Positions 1 through 9,610 of a stretch of 22,691 bases of DNA are shown here, one piece after another. The notes beneath the pieces are model-generated. The model was not told the DNA's origin. It searched no databases and was given only the letters and a program-made list of their open reading frames with translations. Source of the stretch: Phoronis australis (Eukaryota; Phoronida; Phoronidae); NCBI GenBank assembly GCA_002633005.1, contig NMRA01000117.1, forward strand, positions 250,001 through 272,691, given 5' to 3'. The position numbers and the translations under genes were made by a program. Position 1 is the stretch's first letter. Each line of letters opens with the position of its first letter.

Positions 1-179
1 GCTCTGTTCTCCAAAAGGGCGTTACGAATTGTTTTTCAATGTTTCAGTTTTTGCGTGAGGGGCTGCCAAAAAATAGGACTCATGAGTTTTCACAAAAAAA
101 TCAAAATTGCATTGTATGAAAATGAAATGGTATTTCAGAACACCGTAACAACATTTTCAAGACCTCATGACATCAAATG

Positions 180-530
180 CCATGTGACCATGTTATTGAT
201 ATTGTCGTTATGCCAGGATATTTTTTTGCTAAATTTTACTAATATGTGGTTACATGACCACTTAATGACAGATTGATATAAATTTGAAAATCAAAGTCTG
301 TATGTCATACATGCATTCAAACAAGATAGAGTCACACGGTCAACTGGCTATATTAATTAAGAGACAAGCTATCAGTTACCAAGGTCAGAGGTGAAGGGGT
401 CACAACCTCCATATGTTACACTGCAGGCTTTGTAAAATATGTACACTTTTACATCGTTAATTTCTATAATTTTGTAGATATTTAACTTAATGCACAGACC
501 GGTCAGTAAGGTCCTGCATAAGATAATGCT
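180..530 (+). repeat. Dispersed repeat, first copy
   Basis: This is the partner of the repeat at 2940-3150, with about 150 extra bases in the middle (about 285-440). It ends about 50 nt before the cathepsin B exon at 583. The rest of 1-582 is intron with no recognised coding sequence. Confidence 0.6.
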
Positions 531-582
531 TTTGATTGTAATGGGAAAAGTAAGTTATTACCAATCTCCAACATGATTTCAG

Positions 583-792
583 GCCGGACATAGCAAGCGA
601 TTTGAGGGTGTTCCTCTGGCAGCCATCCAGAACCTTTGTGGTGTGAGAGAAGATCCATCTGGCTTCAAACTTCCTGAGCGTGAACTGCACACTGTTCGTG
701 ACATTCCAGACACTTTTGATGCCCGTGACAAGTGGTCTAACTGCCCCACGATCAAGGAAGTCAGAGACCAAGGCTCTTGTGGTTCATGCTGG
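583..792 (+). CDS. CTSB: Cathepsin B exon: propeptide end and catalytic cysteine
   Basis: The acceptor is tgatttcag before 583 and the donor is TGG|GTATGG at 793. The exon holds 70 codons with a phase 0 end. It starts at AGHSKRF in the propeptide, passes the mature start near [11 protein letters not shown], and ends in DQGSCGSCW, the oxyanion Gln and catalytic Cys motif. An unspliced reading continues into the intron and stops at 865-867, so the coding sequence must end at 792. Confidence 0.95.
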
Positions 793-3700
793 GTATGGCC
801 TGTTTATATTGGGAGTAGCTTGACAGTATCAAGATTGTCGTCCTCTAGTTCACTTCTCAGCAATTAGACTGCATGTTATTCAACTGACATAGTCTTGTTC
901 CCAGGGGATGTAGAGAGCTTGAACACCTGTCAAGCAAGTCTTTTCTCGTGGGTCTTTGATGATGTCAACATCTGTTGGTTCTAAAGGGGAATTGCTTAAA
1001 GAGTAACTCCATCTTGGAGCCCCAGATATACACTTGTATTTGCCTTCTAGCAAAGAAACATACTCGTTTATATCATGGTACCCATGCCTTCACTTACATG
1101 AACCATTTGAACATTTTCTTAAAGGCTTAAAACATAAACTGATTAGAATGTTCTGTGTCAAAATGCCAACATTTGAATTAAATTCATTTACCACTTTGAA
1201 ATTTGCATGATTAACTTTCCAAATTTAGAAGTAAGCATTGGTTTTTAGAAGAAACGACAAAGTGTTATTTCTCCAGACTCTAGTCAATAGCTTGGACAGC
1301 ACTTACAGGAGGCCACAAATGTGTTCTGAAAATAATGTAACTGTACATTAATCTCCTGTCCAAAGATGACGTAGAGTTATTATCATTCCTGTTCTGGAAC
1401 CTGTTTCACTAAAATGTTGTGACTTTATTGCATTTTTTACATAGAATTTAAACAGAGACTTATGACAAACCTTATGACTGGTTGTAAGTTAGTCCATTTA
1501 TACTCTATGTTAAAACGTCAAGTTGCACCACTTTAATGAAACAGGCCCCTGTGTCTCATGTAAGTGTCGTTGATTTTGGTCTTTGTTTCACTAATGATTG
1601 TTAAGTGTACAAAGGGAACTTGCTTTAAAAAGTTCCATATGTTTTAAATTAGAACTGATCAGATTATTCAAAATGAGGCTGTATAATAATTGTTATGTTT
1701 TCAAGTTGTGGAGAATTATGGACAAAGATTTGAACAAATTCTTTCAGGCTTTTGGTGCTGTTGAAGCTATGTCCGATCGCGTCTGCATTCACTCAGAGGG
1801 TAAAGTGAACGCTCATATCTCCGCTGAAGATTTACTGTCTTGCTGTGAATTTACATGTGGGATGGGGTAAGTTTAAACTATTCTTTATCTGCTCCCATGT
1901 TTATTATTTTTGACTGAAACATATTACATGGAACTCAATACATATAAGGCTGTTTAAACTTTCACTTGATTCTTGTGTTTTCGTCAAGATGTTTATTTTT
2001 TACGAATGCATGTTTAAATAATGCCCTGTCATGAGTTGTATCAGCTTATCTCATGTCAGTTGACTCTTGACTCACTTATCTTTTACCCCTTTATGAACGC
2101 GATATTACAGTTGCAATGGAGGCTTTCCTCTCATGGCTTGGTGGTACTGCTGGTTCTTTGGTATAGTCACTGGGGGGCAGTATGGTAGTCAACAGGTACC
2201 TCATGTCTGGTCATCATGGTTTGCTCAATAAAATGTCACGCTTCAGTCTAGTTTATTTAAGAAAGATGCATTGGAATAACTGGTTGAGTGCACTTCATGT
2301 TCGGATATTAGACGAAAGGTTCAATCATAAAATTTGTGTACCAAATTGGCGTATTGATTTGATGAAAAAAAAAAACATATTATTTGGAGATATGTTGAGT
2401 TAACATTTGATATTTTGATCCAAAGAATTTTGTTGTACCTCTCGTTTAAACAAAATCTCTACTCTTCATTTACTAATTAAACCGCTATTCTTTGCAACCA
2501 AAAACCTTTTTAATTTCTAATTTGTAATTCTTGATCTCTTTTAAAGTTCTTTTTAGATTTTTTTTCACATTGAAAAGTGAAATTGTGCACTCTCATTTAT
2601 GGACATTCGTTATATAAATAAATTTTGGTGTCAGCTAAGAAGTGATAACACTAAACCTAGCTCTTTAAGGTTGTGTAGGACTCTGGCTAGGAAAATGCTC
2701 AACTTTGGCTAACTTTGTAAATGGCTGGTTGAATTCAGATGCCATGCTTATGTATCTTCACCAATACACTGTTGAGAATTATTTTTCAATTATTCTACTT
2801 TTGCTAAGGAGCAAGGCAAAGAAAGATTTTTATGATTTTTAAGAAAAATTTGAACTCAGAATTTGCATAAAATGAAAATGAAATAAATAGTATATAAAAA
2901 TGTAACAGCTTGATTGAAATTTCAATTTGAACATTTATATAAAGCAAAATTTGGTCATGTTATTAACACCATTGTTTTGCTATAAATTCACCTCTTAGAA
3001 TTTTAGTAAAAACACATGGTCACGTGACCCAATTAATGACAGGCATTCTACTTTTAGAAAATATGTACTTTTGCTGAGTCAAAATCTATAGTTTTGTAGA
3101 TACGTGACGTAACACACAGACTTTTCGATAAGGTCCTACATAAGTTTGAGGAAGGTGATTAGTTATGGTGTCATCAACAAATTCTTCTGTTTTCCTGAAG
3201 TACCAGCAAATGTTTGACTACAAAGAAAACACGTTTGTGGTGAAAGTGCGATAGGTCACCCAAAATAACCTTCATTTAGGTTACGTTTTTTTAAGTTGCC
3301 TGCATTCCAATTTCTTGATTGCTGGTTGAAGTGTGACAGATGTTGAGAAATGAGTTTTGTTGTTGCTTGTTTTGTTGACATTATCCTATATGGTCACTGC
3401 CTATTGTGTGGTGCTACTACACTGAGGTTTTCCAAGTGAGGCCTTTGACTACTGGGTCAAAGATGGTGTCGTAACTGGTGGCCAGCACGACAGTCACCAG
3501 GTACCAAGAGTTGAGATCGCCCAGTACATCACAAACTCTTTCACATTTGCTTTGGGTGCACTTGACCTATTTTTTCCAATAGTAGAAAGTGTCTTCTCTT
3601 CATTTTTTTTGAAAGTACACCGGTGTAGCACCGAGTCCTTGTGGCATGTTATAGTACCATTTGATATATTGAAATATGTTATTTTGTAGGAGTTGGGGCA

Positions 3701-6700
3701 CATTATCCCTTGACAGTTTGTCTTCAGATCTTTGAGTCAAGTGCAACCACAGCAATAAATTTTATACTCAAACTATTTTCTGCTTTTAGTCACTTTCTTG
3801 ACATAGTTGCTTGTCTACATCTTGCAGTTGCAATGGTGGTTACCCCGAGGCAGCATGGCAATACTGGAAGTCTCATGGTTTGGTCACTGGGGGTCAGTAC
3901 AACTCACATGAGGTATGAGACCATTGAAGAATGTTGATGCACAAAATCATACTATGACCTATATTCCTGAGGAGGCATTGTGGCCTGGTATGATAGGCGC
4001 CCGCCTTCTTTACTCAAGGTCCTGGGTTCTGGTCCCACTGGGTCACACTGCTAGACCCTTGAGTCAGGTTTCTATCACCTCAGCTTGGTTTTAACTATAT
4101 GTTAATAAAGCACAAAAATAGTTCCAGGTGATCAGTGCAATAGGCCCACATGCGCTGCCTGTGCACGTCTGCAATTACTTTTTTATTATATTCATGCTCT
4201 GAAATTGGGGTCAGACGTTATGTGTGGGGAAAATTTTGCAAAAGTGAATTTCCCAGGGCATCAAAAAGTTTTCTTAATAGTCACTTTTAGATTGATTCAC
4301 GATCACCACCCTTCACAGTGTTTCTTGTAAGGTGACACTTGAAAAACCTTGAGTGGCTTACATCCTTCTCTCTTTAATGTGACATAACCAGCATTTGGGG
4401 TAACATGTACTCTTAAGGGTGGGCTACCTTAATAACATAACAAACTTTCACTTATTTTTTAACAACTGTATAATTACGATAAAAAATCTTCATTTAGGAC
4501 ACGATATGGTGCACAAGTGAAATTTTGTTTTGGCAAATTTTTTGAAGAAAATAATTATTTAGTAAATTTTGATGTACTGTGAGCATGATTTGTTCACAGC
4601 ATCTGTCACCAAACAATATTTGATAAATGTTTGCTTTGTTTAGCAAAAGAAAATACCTCTGAAAAAGAGAAAATTGGCAAATGAAAATTTATTTTTGTTC
4701 CCAATGGAAGATGTTTATTGTAATTCCATTACTAAAAATTTGGTTGAGTCTTTTACAATAATTTTAATTATTAAAGATTAAAAATTTAAAAATTTGTATT
4801 ATTTTTTGCATACTAAGCTTGATAGTTGTGTACTTAAAATGAATTGTTGTTTTACATTTAATATGCATTGATAGAAAAATACTTTAAGGATAAATCAAAG
4901 TCAAGACTGATTTGTTGTTTTTATGTTCATTCAAAAGGCCTTGATCGCTGTGTGGATTTCCTGACTAGAGAAGCCTTCAGCAGTAGTTGGCCATTACCTT
5001 TAGTCACACTGTGAACTATATTTGGATAAATAACAGCACAGTTGGTCCAGAAATATCAAGATGGCTGTGTACATCAAAAAGAACCCTCGATATTAACAAA
5101 CTTATAATGTCTTCATCTCCCTCTGTTATGCAATTGCTTTTCTGGATGATGGAAAGGCAGGAAATCTAGTAAGAGAGAAGTTATGAGTGTCCGATCACCT
5201 GTGCCTAATGATTTCTAGCTTGTATCAGGTTAACCTTAATCCATATAGCTGGAAGAAATATCGAGCGTAATGAGTGACCAGTTGTCACAAAGATTTCTAA
5301 GCTCAGTAGCTGGCCACCACCTGACTGTATGAGAGAACCTTTAGCATTACCGTACCATCTCTGCTTAGGTATCTTGTCCTTAAATGAGTTCTTTCCATCT
5401 AGGGCTGCAGACCTTACACTATTGAGTCTTGTGAGCACCACATCAATGGAAGCAAACCCCCCTGCTCTAAGGCGCTCGCCCCCACTCCCCGCTGTAAGAA
5501 GGAATGTGAGAGTGGGTACAAGGTTTCCTACAAGGAGGACAGGCACTTTGGTTAGTTGGCAAGCTTTCTTTATCTGTCTGTCATATTTTTGCTGTAAACT
5601 CAGCCAATGGACGAAGGTGCAAGGAAATGGGGAAAACTTGCTTGATGCATGAATTATATTTTAAAAATGAAGTATATGTCACTTTTACCAGCTTAATGTT
5701 GCAAGGTGAAATTTTGTCTTGTCAAAATATGATTTTGAGAACGTGAAAATTTATTGGTATGTCTCCTTAACGTGTGAGTTTTTTGTGACCAGGTGCTCGA
5801 TCCTACTCTGTACGCAGCTCGGTTGAGCAGATTCAGATGGAGATTATGACCAATGGACCTGTAGAGGGAGCTTTCACAGTCTATGCCGACTTCCCAACAT
5901 ACAAAAGTGGTAAGACGTGCTCACTTGGCAATAAAATAATTAATTTGTTAAATGTGTTGTGCTTATACTGAAAGTGATACAAACTTGGTGATTGTTTACA
6001 TAATGCATTTCTGCACTGCACCAAGCGATACATAGGGCACAAACAACTTATATAACTTCTTACACAATGTTCTGTTTGAGTTCAACAGTGGACTAGATTA
6101 CTTATATAGGTGGATTTAACCTAGATTTGGTAACCCCGTCATCTGGAGTTGAAACCAAGCGGGAAATTTTGTAATGAGTTCAATGGTTCAAATTAAATTC
6201 TTTAAATTTACATTTTGTAATAAATGTTATTATGTAATATTTTAACGATTTAAAGTAATGCTGAAACAGTCACAGTTAATGTCCACTGCACTTATGAATA
6301 CTATACAGCTCCAGCTTATTCTTTGATAGGTGTTTACCAACACACTACTGGCAAAGCTCTGGGCGGCCATGCTATCAGGATCTTGGGATGGGGAGTGGAG
6401 AACAGTACCCCCTACTGGCTGGTAGCCAACTCATGGAACAGTGATTGGGGTGACAAAGGTATGTTGGCTTATTTCTTACTTGATGTAAGAGTTCAAATTT
6501 TGCCCTCTAAAGATCTACACACGCTATAATGTAAAATTATCCAGTTGCTGAAGTGCTGAAGTAAAGTACACATAAGATGTCCAAGTGACTAACTTACGGC
6601 ATTTTTTTGAGATTTAACACCTGAACAGACACTATGTGTTAGAGAATGTAAAGTGTTAATAAGTTGATAAACACTGGTATGAAGTGATAGCTGATGGAAA

Positions 6701-6911
6701 ACTAACGGTTGCTATTTAATGCAGACAGGAAGAAATATCCTAGTACCGGACTATAAACCTAGTAGACCTAGTAGATCTAACACCTCATAAACCAACGAAT
6801 TTTAAAATAACTTTGAACCATCCAACCTCTTTTACAGGCTTCTTCAAGATTTTGAGAGGTCAAGATCACTGTGGTATTGAAAGTGGCATCGTTGCTGGTA
6901 TCCCGAAGTAA
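583..6911 (+). CDS. CTSB: Cathepsin B-like cysteine protease, 3' part of gene (multi-exon)
   Basis: This is a papain-family (C1A) lysosomal cysteine protease. Exons used: 583-792, 1748-1866, one 85-nt exon (2111-2195 or 3828-3912), 5403-5550, 5793-5909, 6330-6458 and 6838-6911. Joined with either 85-nt exon they give 882 nt, 293 residues plus stop, in frame. The active site is complete: QGSCGSCW with the catalytic Cys at 787-789, [11 protein letters not shown] with the catalytic His at 6368-6370, and VANSWN with the Asn at 6428-6430. The occluding loop that defines cathepsin B and gives it dipeptidyl-carboxypeptidase activity is present, with the CEHH histidine pair between two cysteines. The end of the propeptide (AGH...LCG) precedes the mature start near IPDTFDAR. 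Signal peptide and early propeptide must lie left of the window. The protein stops at GIPK, without the short C-terminal extension of mammalian cathepsin B. Confidence 0.95.
793..1747 (+). other. Cathepsin B intron with a palindromic MITE
   Basis: This 955-nt intron lies between the catalytic-Cys exon and the [11 protein letters not shown] exon. It has no coding signal. It contains the palindromic element at 1400-1545; nothing else was recognised. Confidence 0.85.
1400..1545. mobile_element. Palindromic MITE-like element
   Basis: The left end cctgtttcactaaa (1400-1413) matches the reverse complement of the right end tttaatgaaacagg (1532-1545) at 13 of 14 positions. The interior is also roughly palindromic: acatagaa near 1440 faces ctctatgt near 1504, and cttatgacaa faces ttgtaag. 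Short palindromes with 'cctgtttcat' ends are common in marine invertebrate genomes. No clear target duplication was seen. Confidence 0.65.
1748..1866 (+). CDS. CTSB: Cathepsin B exon: [11 protein letters not shown] to CCEFTCGMG
   Basis: The acceptor is ttctttcag and the donor is GG|GTAAGT at 1867. It encodes the helix behind the active site ([15 protein letters not shown]), the [10 protein letters not shown] motif and the TCGMG turn. It ends in phase 2, so the next exon must supply one base before its first full codon. Both intact 85-nt exons do this. Confidence 0.95.
2111..2195 (+). CDS. CTSB: Cathepsin B alternative exon copy 1 ([12 protein letters not shown]...)
   Basis: This 85-nt exon has the acceptor gatattacag and the donor CAACAG|GTACCT. 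It encodes CNGGFP, then [14 protein letters not shown], and ends in SQQ. It completes the phase 2 codon of the previous exon and ends in phase 0, as the occluding-loop exon at 5403 requires. The segment carries the Cys that pairs with the cysteine near the active site and the Gly-Gly-aromatic-Pro residues lining the S2 pocket. It has no charged residue, and a Cys replaces the usual Trp, so it is the most unusual of the three copies. Confidence 0.85.
2940..3150 (+). repeat. Dispersed repeat, second copy
   Basis: This region resembles 180-530. Shared blocks are tctata.ttttgtagata (3085-3102 and 463-480) and aaggtcct.cataag (3130-3144 and 508-522), with the same 27-nt gap in both, plus aatgacag and gttatt blocks upstream. 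It is an interspersed or duplicated repeat of unknown family. Confidence 0.6.
3426..3500 (+). pseudogene. CTSB: Cathepsin B exon copy 2, decayed at its 5' end
   Basis: Positions 3426-3500 read [10 protein letters not shown], then [15 protein letters not shown], followed by a GTACCA donor. This is clearly homologous to the exons at 2111 and 3828, with the same phase 0 end. Where the CNG codons should be, the sequence reads Leu-His-stop, and no AG lies at the homologous acceptor. An in-phase AG at 3435-3436 (gttttccaag) could open a 64-nt exon from 3437, but its product would lack CNGGFPS and therefore a disulfide cysteine. A relic exon or a rarely used short form both fit. Confidence 0.7.
3828..3912 (+). 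CDS. CTSB: Cathepsin B alternative exon copy 3 ([13 protein letters not shown]...)
   Basis: This 85-nt exon has the acceptor catcttgcag and the donor CATGAG|GTATGA. It encodes [13 protein letters not shown], then [15 protein letters not shown]. Phases are the same as in copy 1, with 16 of 28 residues identical to it. It is closest to ordinary cathepsin B (Tyr-Pro in the S2 pocket, Trp kept in the helix), so it is probably the default exon. Confidence 0.9.
3970..4140 (+). mobile_element. tRNA-derived SINE remnant
   Basis: A tRNA-like head has an A-box-like tggcctggtatgatagg (3981-3997) and a B-box-like ggttctggtcc (4025-4035) at tRNA-like spacing, followed by ccactgggtcac, typical of animal SINE heads. 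The body up to about 4140 includes a caataggccc-like tail and was not assigned to a family. It lies in the intron after exon copy 3. Confidence 0.6.
4140..5402 (+). other. Intron sequence, no gene recognised
   Basis: This is AT-rich intron between the SINE piece and the occluding-loop exon. A short stretch near 4940-5170 looks slightly coding-like but has stops in all frames and resembles nothing I recognise. No further copy of the duplicated exon was found here. Confidence 0.7.
5403..5550 (+). CDS. CTSB: Cathepsin B exon: occluding loop
   Basis: The acceptor is ttccatctag and the donor is TTTG|GTTAGT. It encodes [21 protein letters not shown], with the two cysteines closing the occluding loop and the His-His pair that binds the substrate C-terminus. 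Cysteine-rich CKKECESGY follows, and it ends in KEDRHF. It starts in phase 0 and ends in phase 1. An intact loop argues for exopeptidase activity. Confidence 0.95.
5793..5909 (+). CDS. CTSB: Cathepsin B exon: NGPVEGAF
   Basis: The acceptor is tttgtgaccag and the donor is AGTG|GTAAGA. It encodes [24 protein letters not shown] and [20 protein letters not shown] is a hallmark of cathepsin B. The exon is phase 1 at both ends. Confidence 0.95.
6330..6458 (+). CDS. CTSB: Cathepsin B exon: catalytic His and Asn
   Basis: The acceptor is ctttgatag and the donor is AAAG|GTATGT. It encodes [19 protein letters not shown] with the catalytic His, then [18 protein letters not shown] with the active-site Asn and Trp, and SDWGDKG. 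The exon is phase 1 at both ends. Confidence 0.96.
6838..6911 (+). CDS. CTSB: Cathepsin B last coding exon
   Basis: The acceptor is cctcttttacag. It encodes [20 protein letters not shown] and IPK, then the stop TAA at 6909-6911. The C-terminus is shorter than in mammals. Confidence 0.95.
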
Positions 6912-7370
6912 AAACAAATGGCAAGGAACCTCAGTCCTGTGACAGAACCGTGATTTTTTGTATATAATTTCACAGAATGAGTGTTTTTATTTTTCAAACC
7001 ATGTTGTTTGTTTTAAAAAATTCTGTGCAATAATTTTTGATAAAACGTAATGTTGAACCGATTTGATAGACATGCAAATGTCGCCTTACCTTCAAGTGAG
7101 ATTTGAAATTATACCGCCAAACAACTTCGAATTATGCAGATGGTTTTAAGTTTTTTTTGTGTGATTATGACACTTTTGATATATAATGCATTTTGCAGAC
7201 TTGATTTTTAGGGTGGTTATTAAAGAGAAACCATATTTTTTATTGATGTTTAAATATATGATCCATTGTTGCTTAAAGGGTACCTCAACACCCAAGCCTC
7301 CTCTGAGTTTCACCTATGCAATGTTGATGTGATTGTGGATGAGATAAATAAAATGTTTCTAAAAAACAAG
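6912..7370 (+). other. Cathepsin B 3' untranslated region (probable)
   Basis: This AT-rich sequence follows the stop codon and runs to just past the best polyadenylation signal. The true cleavage site cannot be seen. Confidence 0.55.
7347..7352 (+). terminator. Polyadenylation signal AATAAA (candidate)
   Basis: A canonical AATAAA lies about 435 nt after the cathepsin B stop and is followed within 30 nt by a T/G-rich stretch (ggggttttctttg), a usual layout for cleavage and polyadenylation. Confidence 0.55.
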
Positions 7371-7616
7371 GGGTTTTCTTTGACAAAATGCGTTTAAAAG
7401 GTGCTATTACACATATTTGCAATACGGTACTAGAATAGCATTGTGCTAGTTACCTTTGGGTCACATCATTTGCTTAAAAAGGTAATTTCAAGGCCATTCA
7501 CTATGCTGGTAATGTGAAAGTGTTTCTTGTAAATGTTAACCCAGGAAGTTTTTGTATCTGGGCCATTCACGGTTTTGAAAAATCCAGGGAAATTCCACCA
7601 GGTGTGGTATATCAAT

Positions 7617-7646
7617 GCGTGTTGCGGCCAAAAGATAGCGCGCACG
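7617..7646 (+). repeat. 30-bp CpG-dense direct repeat, copy 1
   Basis: Thirty bases starting gcgtgttgcgg and ending agcgcgcacg are identical to 8055-8084. The sequence has five CpGs in a local AT-rich setting. Confidence 0.85.
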
Positions 7647-7789
7647 CGGTAGTAAATAAAACAAACGAATACTTAATAGAATACATCTATTAATTTGCAG
7701 CGTTGTGATTTTCAAACAATAGATTACAATAAGCTACCTGTAAATTGAAAGCACCTAAATTGTACAAAAAAAACCTTGCACAATAACAG

Positions 7790-9235
7790 CCTGAACCACA
7801 ATGGCCAACCTAAAGAATGCAAAAAGTGCTTGGCAAATTTCACCCAGTATTTTACCCCTTTTGGAATCAGAGATGACGCCTGGTAAATAAATTGAGAGGT
7901 AAATTTTCCAAAATGCACCTGCAGGACTCAGATGCTGAAATTCCCGAATGCGTTTTCTTAAACTGAGAGATGAGCCAAGTATTCAAATGCTGTTTATAAT
8001 GCTGAATAATTCTTGAGGTCACATCTCTGTTATGCCATCCGAAAATCATCAACAGCGTGTTGCGGCCAAAAGATAGCGCGCACGTCCTCTTCTTGGTAGG
8101 AATATAAATGCCAATTTTCATAATCCTTAAAGTGGTTTGGCCCATATACTGGCGGAAACCAAAAACAGACTAAAAATAATAAAAATGACCACTAGAGGGC
8201 ATGCTCTACGCCAAATCACATGTAAACTGGAAAATGTCATCACCTCTTTAATAGAAACCTATTTGCCAAATTTCAGAAAAATCCAGGAACTTCGAAGACA
8301 TAGAGGAAAAAAGTAAAATTGCCACTAGGGGGCACAACAGTAGTCTGATATGTCTGAAAGTCATCGTGGGTTATTTTCAACTCTATATAAATACCCTTAC
8401 AAATTTAATAAAAATCCTGCCCTGGGTTTAGGAGATACAGACATGGACGCAAAAAACAAAACAAAAATGCCACTAGCAGGCACCACAGTAGTAGGAGCCA
8501 TCTGAAAATCATTGTCAGCCATGTTCTTAACAGTAGTAACATATATGCCAATTTTCATAATCATCCTTACAGCAGTTTGGTTGATAGAGGGGCAGACTCA
8601 AATAAACAAGAATCGAAACCAGTAAAAATGACCACTAGGTGGTGGAAAATACCTCAAATCCATCTGAGAATGGGAAGGTGGCATCCTCTCACTAACAGAT
8701 ACGTATTTGCCAAATTTTATCCATTCAGGTACTGTGAAGATACAGAGGTAAACGTAAAAAAATAAAATTGCCATGGATCCACCTGAAAATTAGCTCAAAT
8801 TGTCCTGCAAAATTTCATGAACATACATCCAAGGGTTTTGGAGGTACAGCAACGGATGCTGAATGGACAGAGATGATAGCATAATGCGCCCACATACAAA
8901 TATGTAGGTGCATAAAAATGGCCACTAGGTGGCACAGAATATGTCGCATCTGTCCAAAAATGGGAATGCTTTATTGTCTCTAATTGAAACCTATTTGTCA
9001 AATTTCATGGAAATCTATCACAGAACTCCAAAAATAGGTACACGTAAAAAATCAAGAGCTACTATGAGAACACTGTAAGTCAGATGTTTGCAAAACTCAT
9101 CTGTTGTCAGCTTCATATTGGCACACATCTGCTAAATCTCAATAAAAACCTGTAAGGGCTTTAGCAGATTCAGCAGTGGATGTGGGACACCCAGACAAAG
9201 ATGACAGCAATATATACCCACGTATTATGTATGAG
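7790..9235. repeat. Decayed tandem array of ~130-160 bp units (intergenic)
   Basis: Repeated blocks are gccaaatttcatgaaaatcc, agatacagaggcaaa, aaaattgccactagggggca and tctgaaaatcattgtcagcc. The CCACTAG blocks fall at 8189, 8322, 8470, 8632 and 8922, and degenerate units near 8768 and 9057 keep the period. The terminal module (ggatg, cagacaaagatgacagcaat, acccac) closes it at about 9178-9232, and a related copy lies at 8853-8910. No ORF crosses it in a conserved way. It fills much of the intergenic space between the two convergent genes. Confidence 0.8.
8055..8084 (+). repeat. 30-bp CpG-dense direct repeat, copy 2
   Basis: This copy is identical to 7617-7646, 438 nt away. It interrupts a unit of the decayed tandem array, whose flanks (gaaaatcat before, ccaattttcataat after) match the unit near 8500-8560, which lacks the 30-mer. 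Confidence 0.85.
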
Positions 9236-9239
9236 TTGG

Positions 9240-9470
9240 TACAAACAAAGGATTGTGGTTTTTGTAGGTTTCTGCAATACATAATTATTTGCTGCACCTG
9301 ATAGGTGTTAATTGTTAACCAAACACCATTTTTTATTTCAGCCAGTAACAGATTATCTCCAACGACATTTGAAATCCAAGTTTGTAATTTATTGCAAAAA
9401 GAAAGTACATGCTCACATTCCAAAAACAAGTGATTAAAAATTTTCTACAAGTCCACAAAATGAGCATTTG
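9240..9470 (-). mobile_element. LINE (non-LTR retrotransposon) 3' coding remnant
   Basis: On the minus strand, a CSFC pair (9455-9466) is followed, after one frameshift, by HLFLECEHVLSFCNKLQTWI. This matches the zinc-knuckle-like C-terminal region seen in many non-LTR retrotransposon polyproteins (CxxC, then HLFxEC.xV..FW). The reading then degrades. It is a short dead fragment beside the tandem array. Confidence 0.6.
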
Positions 9471-9610
9471 TCATTTTGGAATAGTTACCACCAGTTACAC
9501 ATGCCTGAAAACAGAAGTAGTTTTATTCATTTTTTAAAACACGAACAAGAGCGTTCACATAATGTACTGCTTAAAACGACATTATTGGTAACAAAAATAA
9601 ATTTTCAAAA

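Noticed and set aside
487-771. Minus-strand open frame of 94 codons
   Set aside because: It is antisense to the catalytic-Cys exon of cathepsin B and has no motif.
4938-5170. Slightly coding-like stretch before the occluding-loop exon
   Set aside because: Stops in every frame, no cathepsin B motif, no recognised transposon protein.
5205-5652. Two long overlapping open frames on opposite strands
   Set aside because: Both are shadows of the occluding-loop exon, whose true frame starts at 5403.
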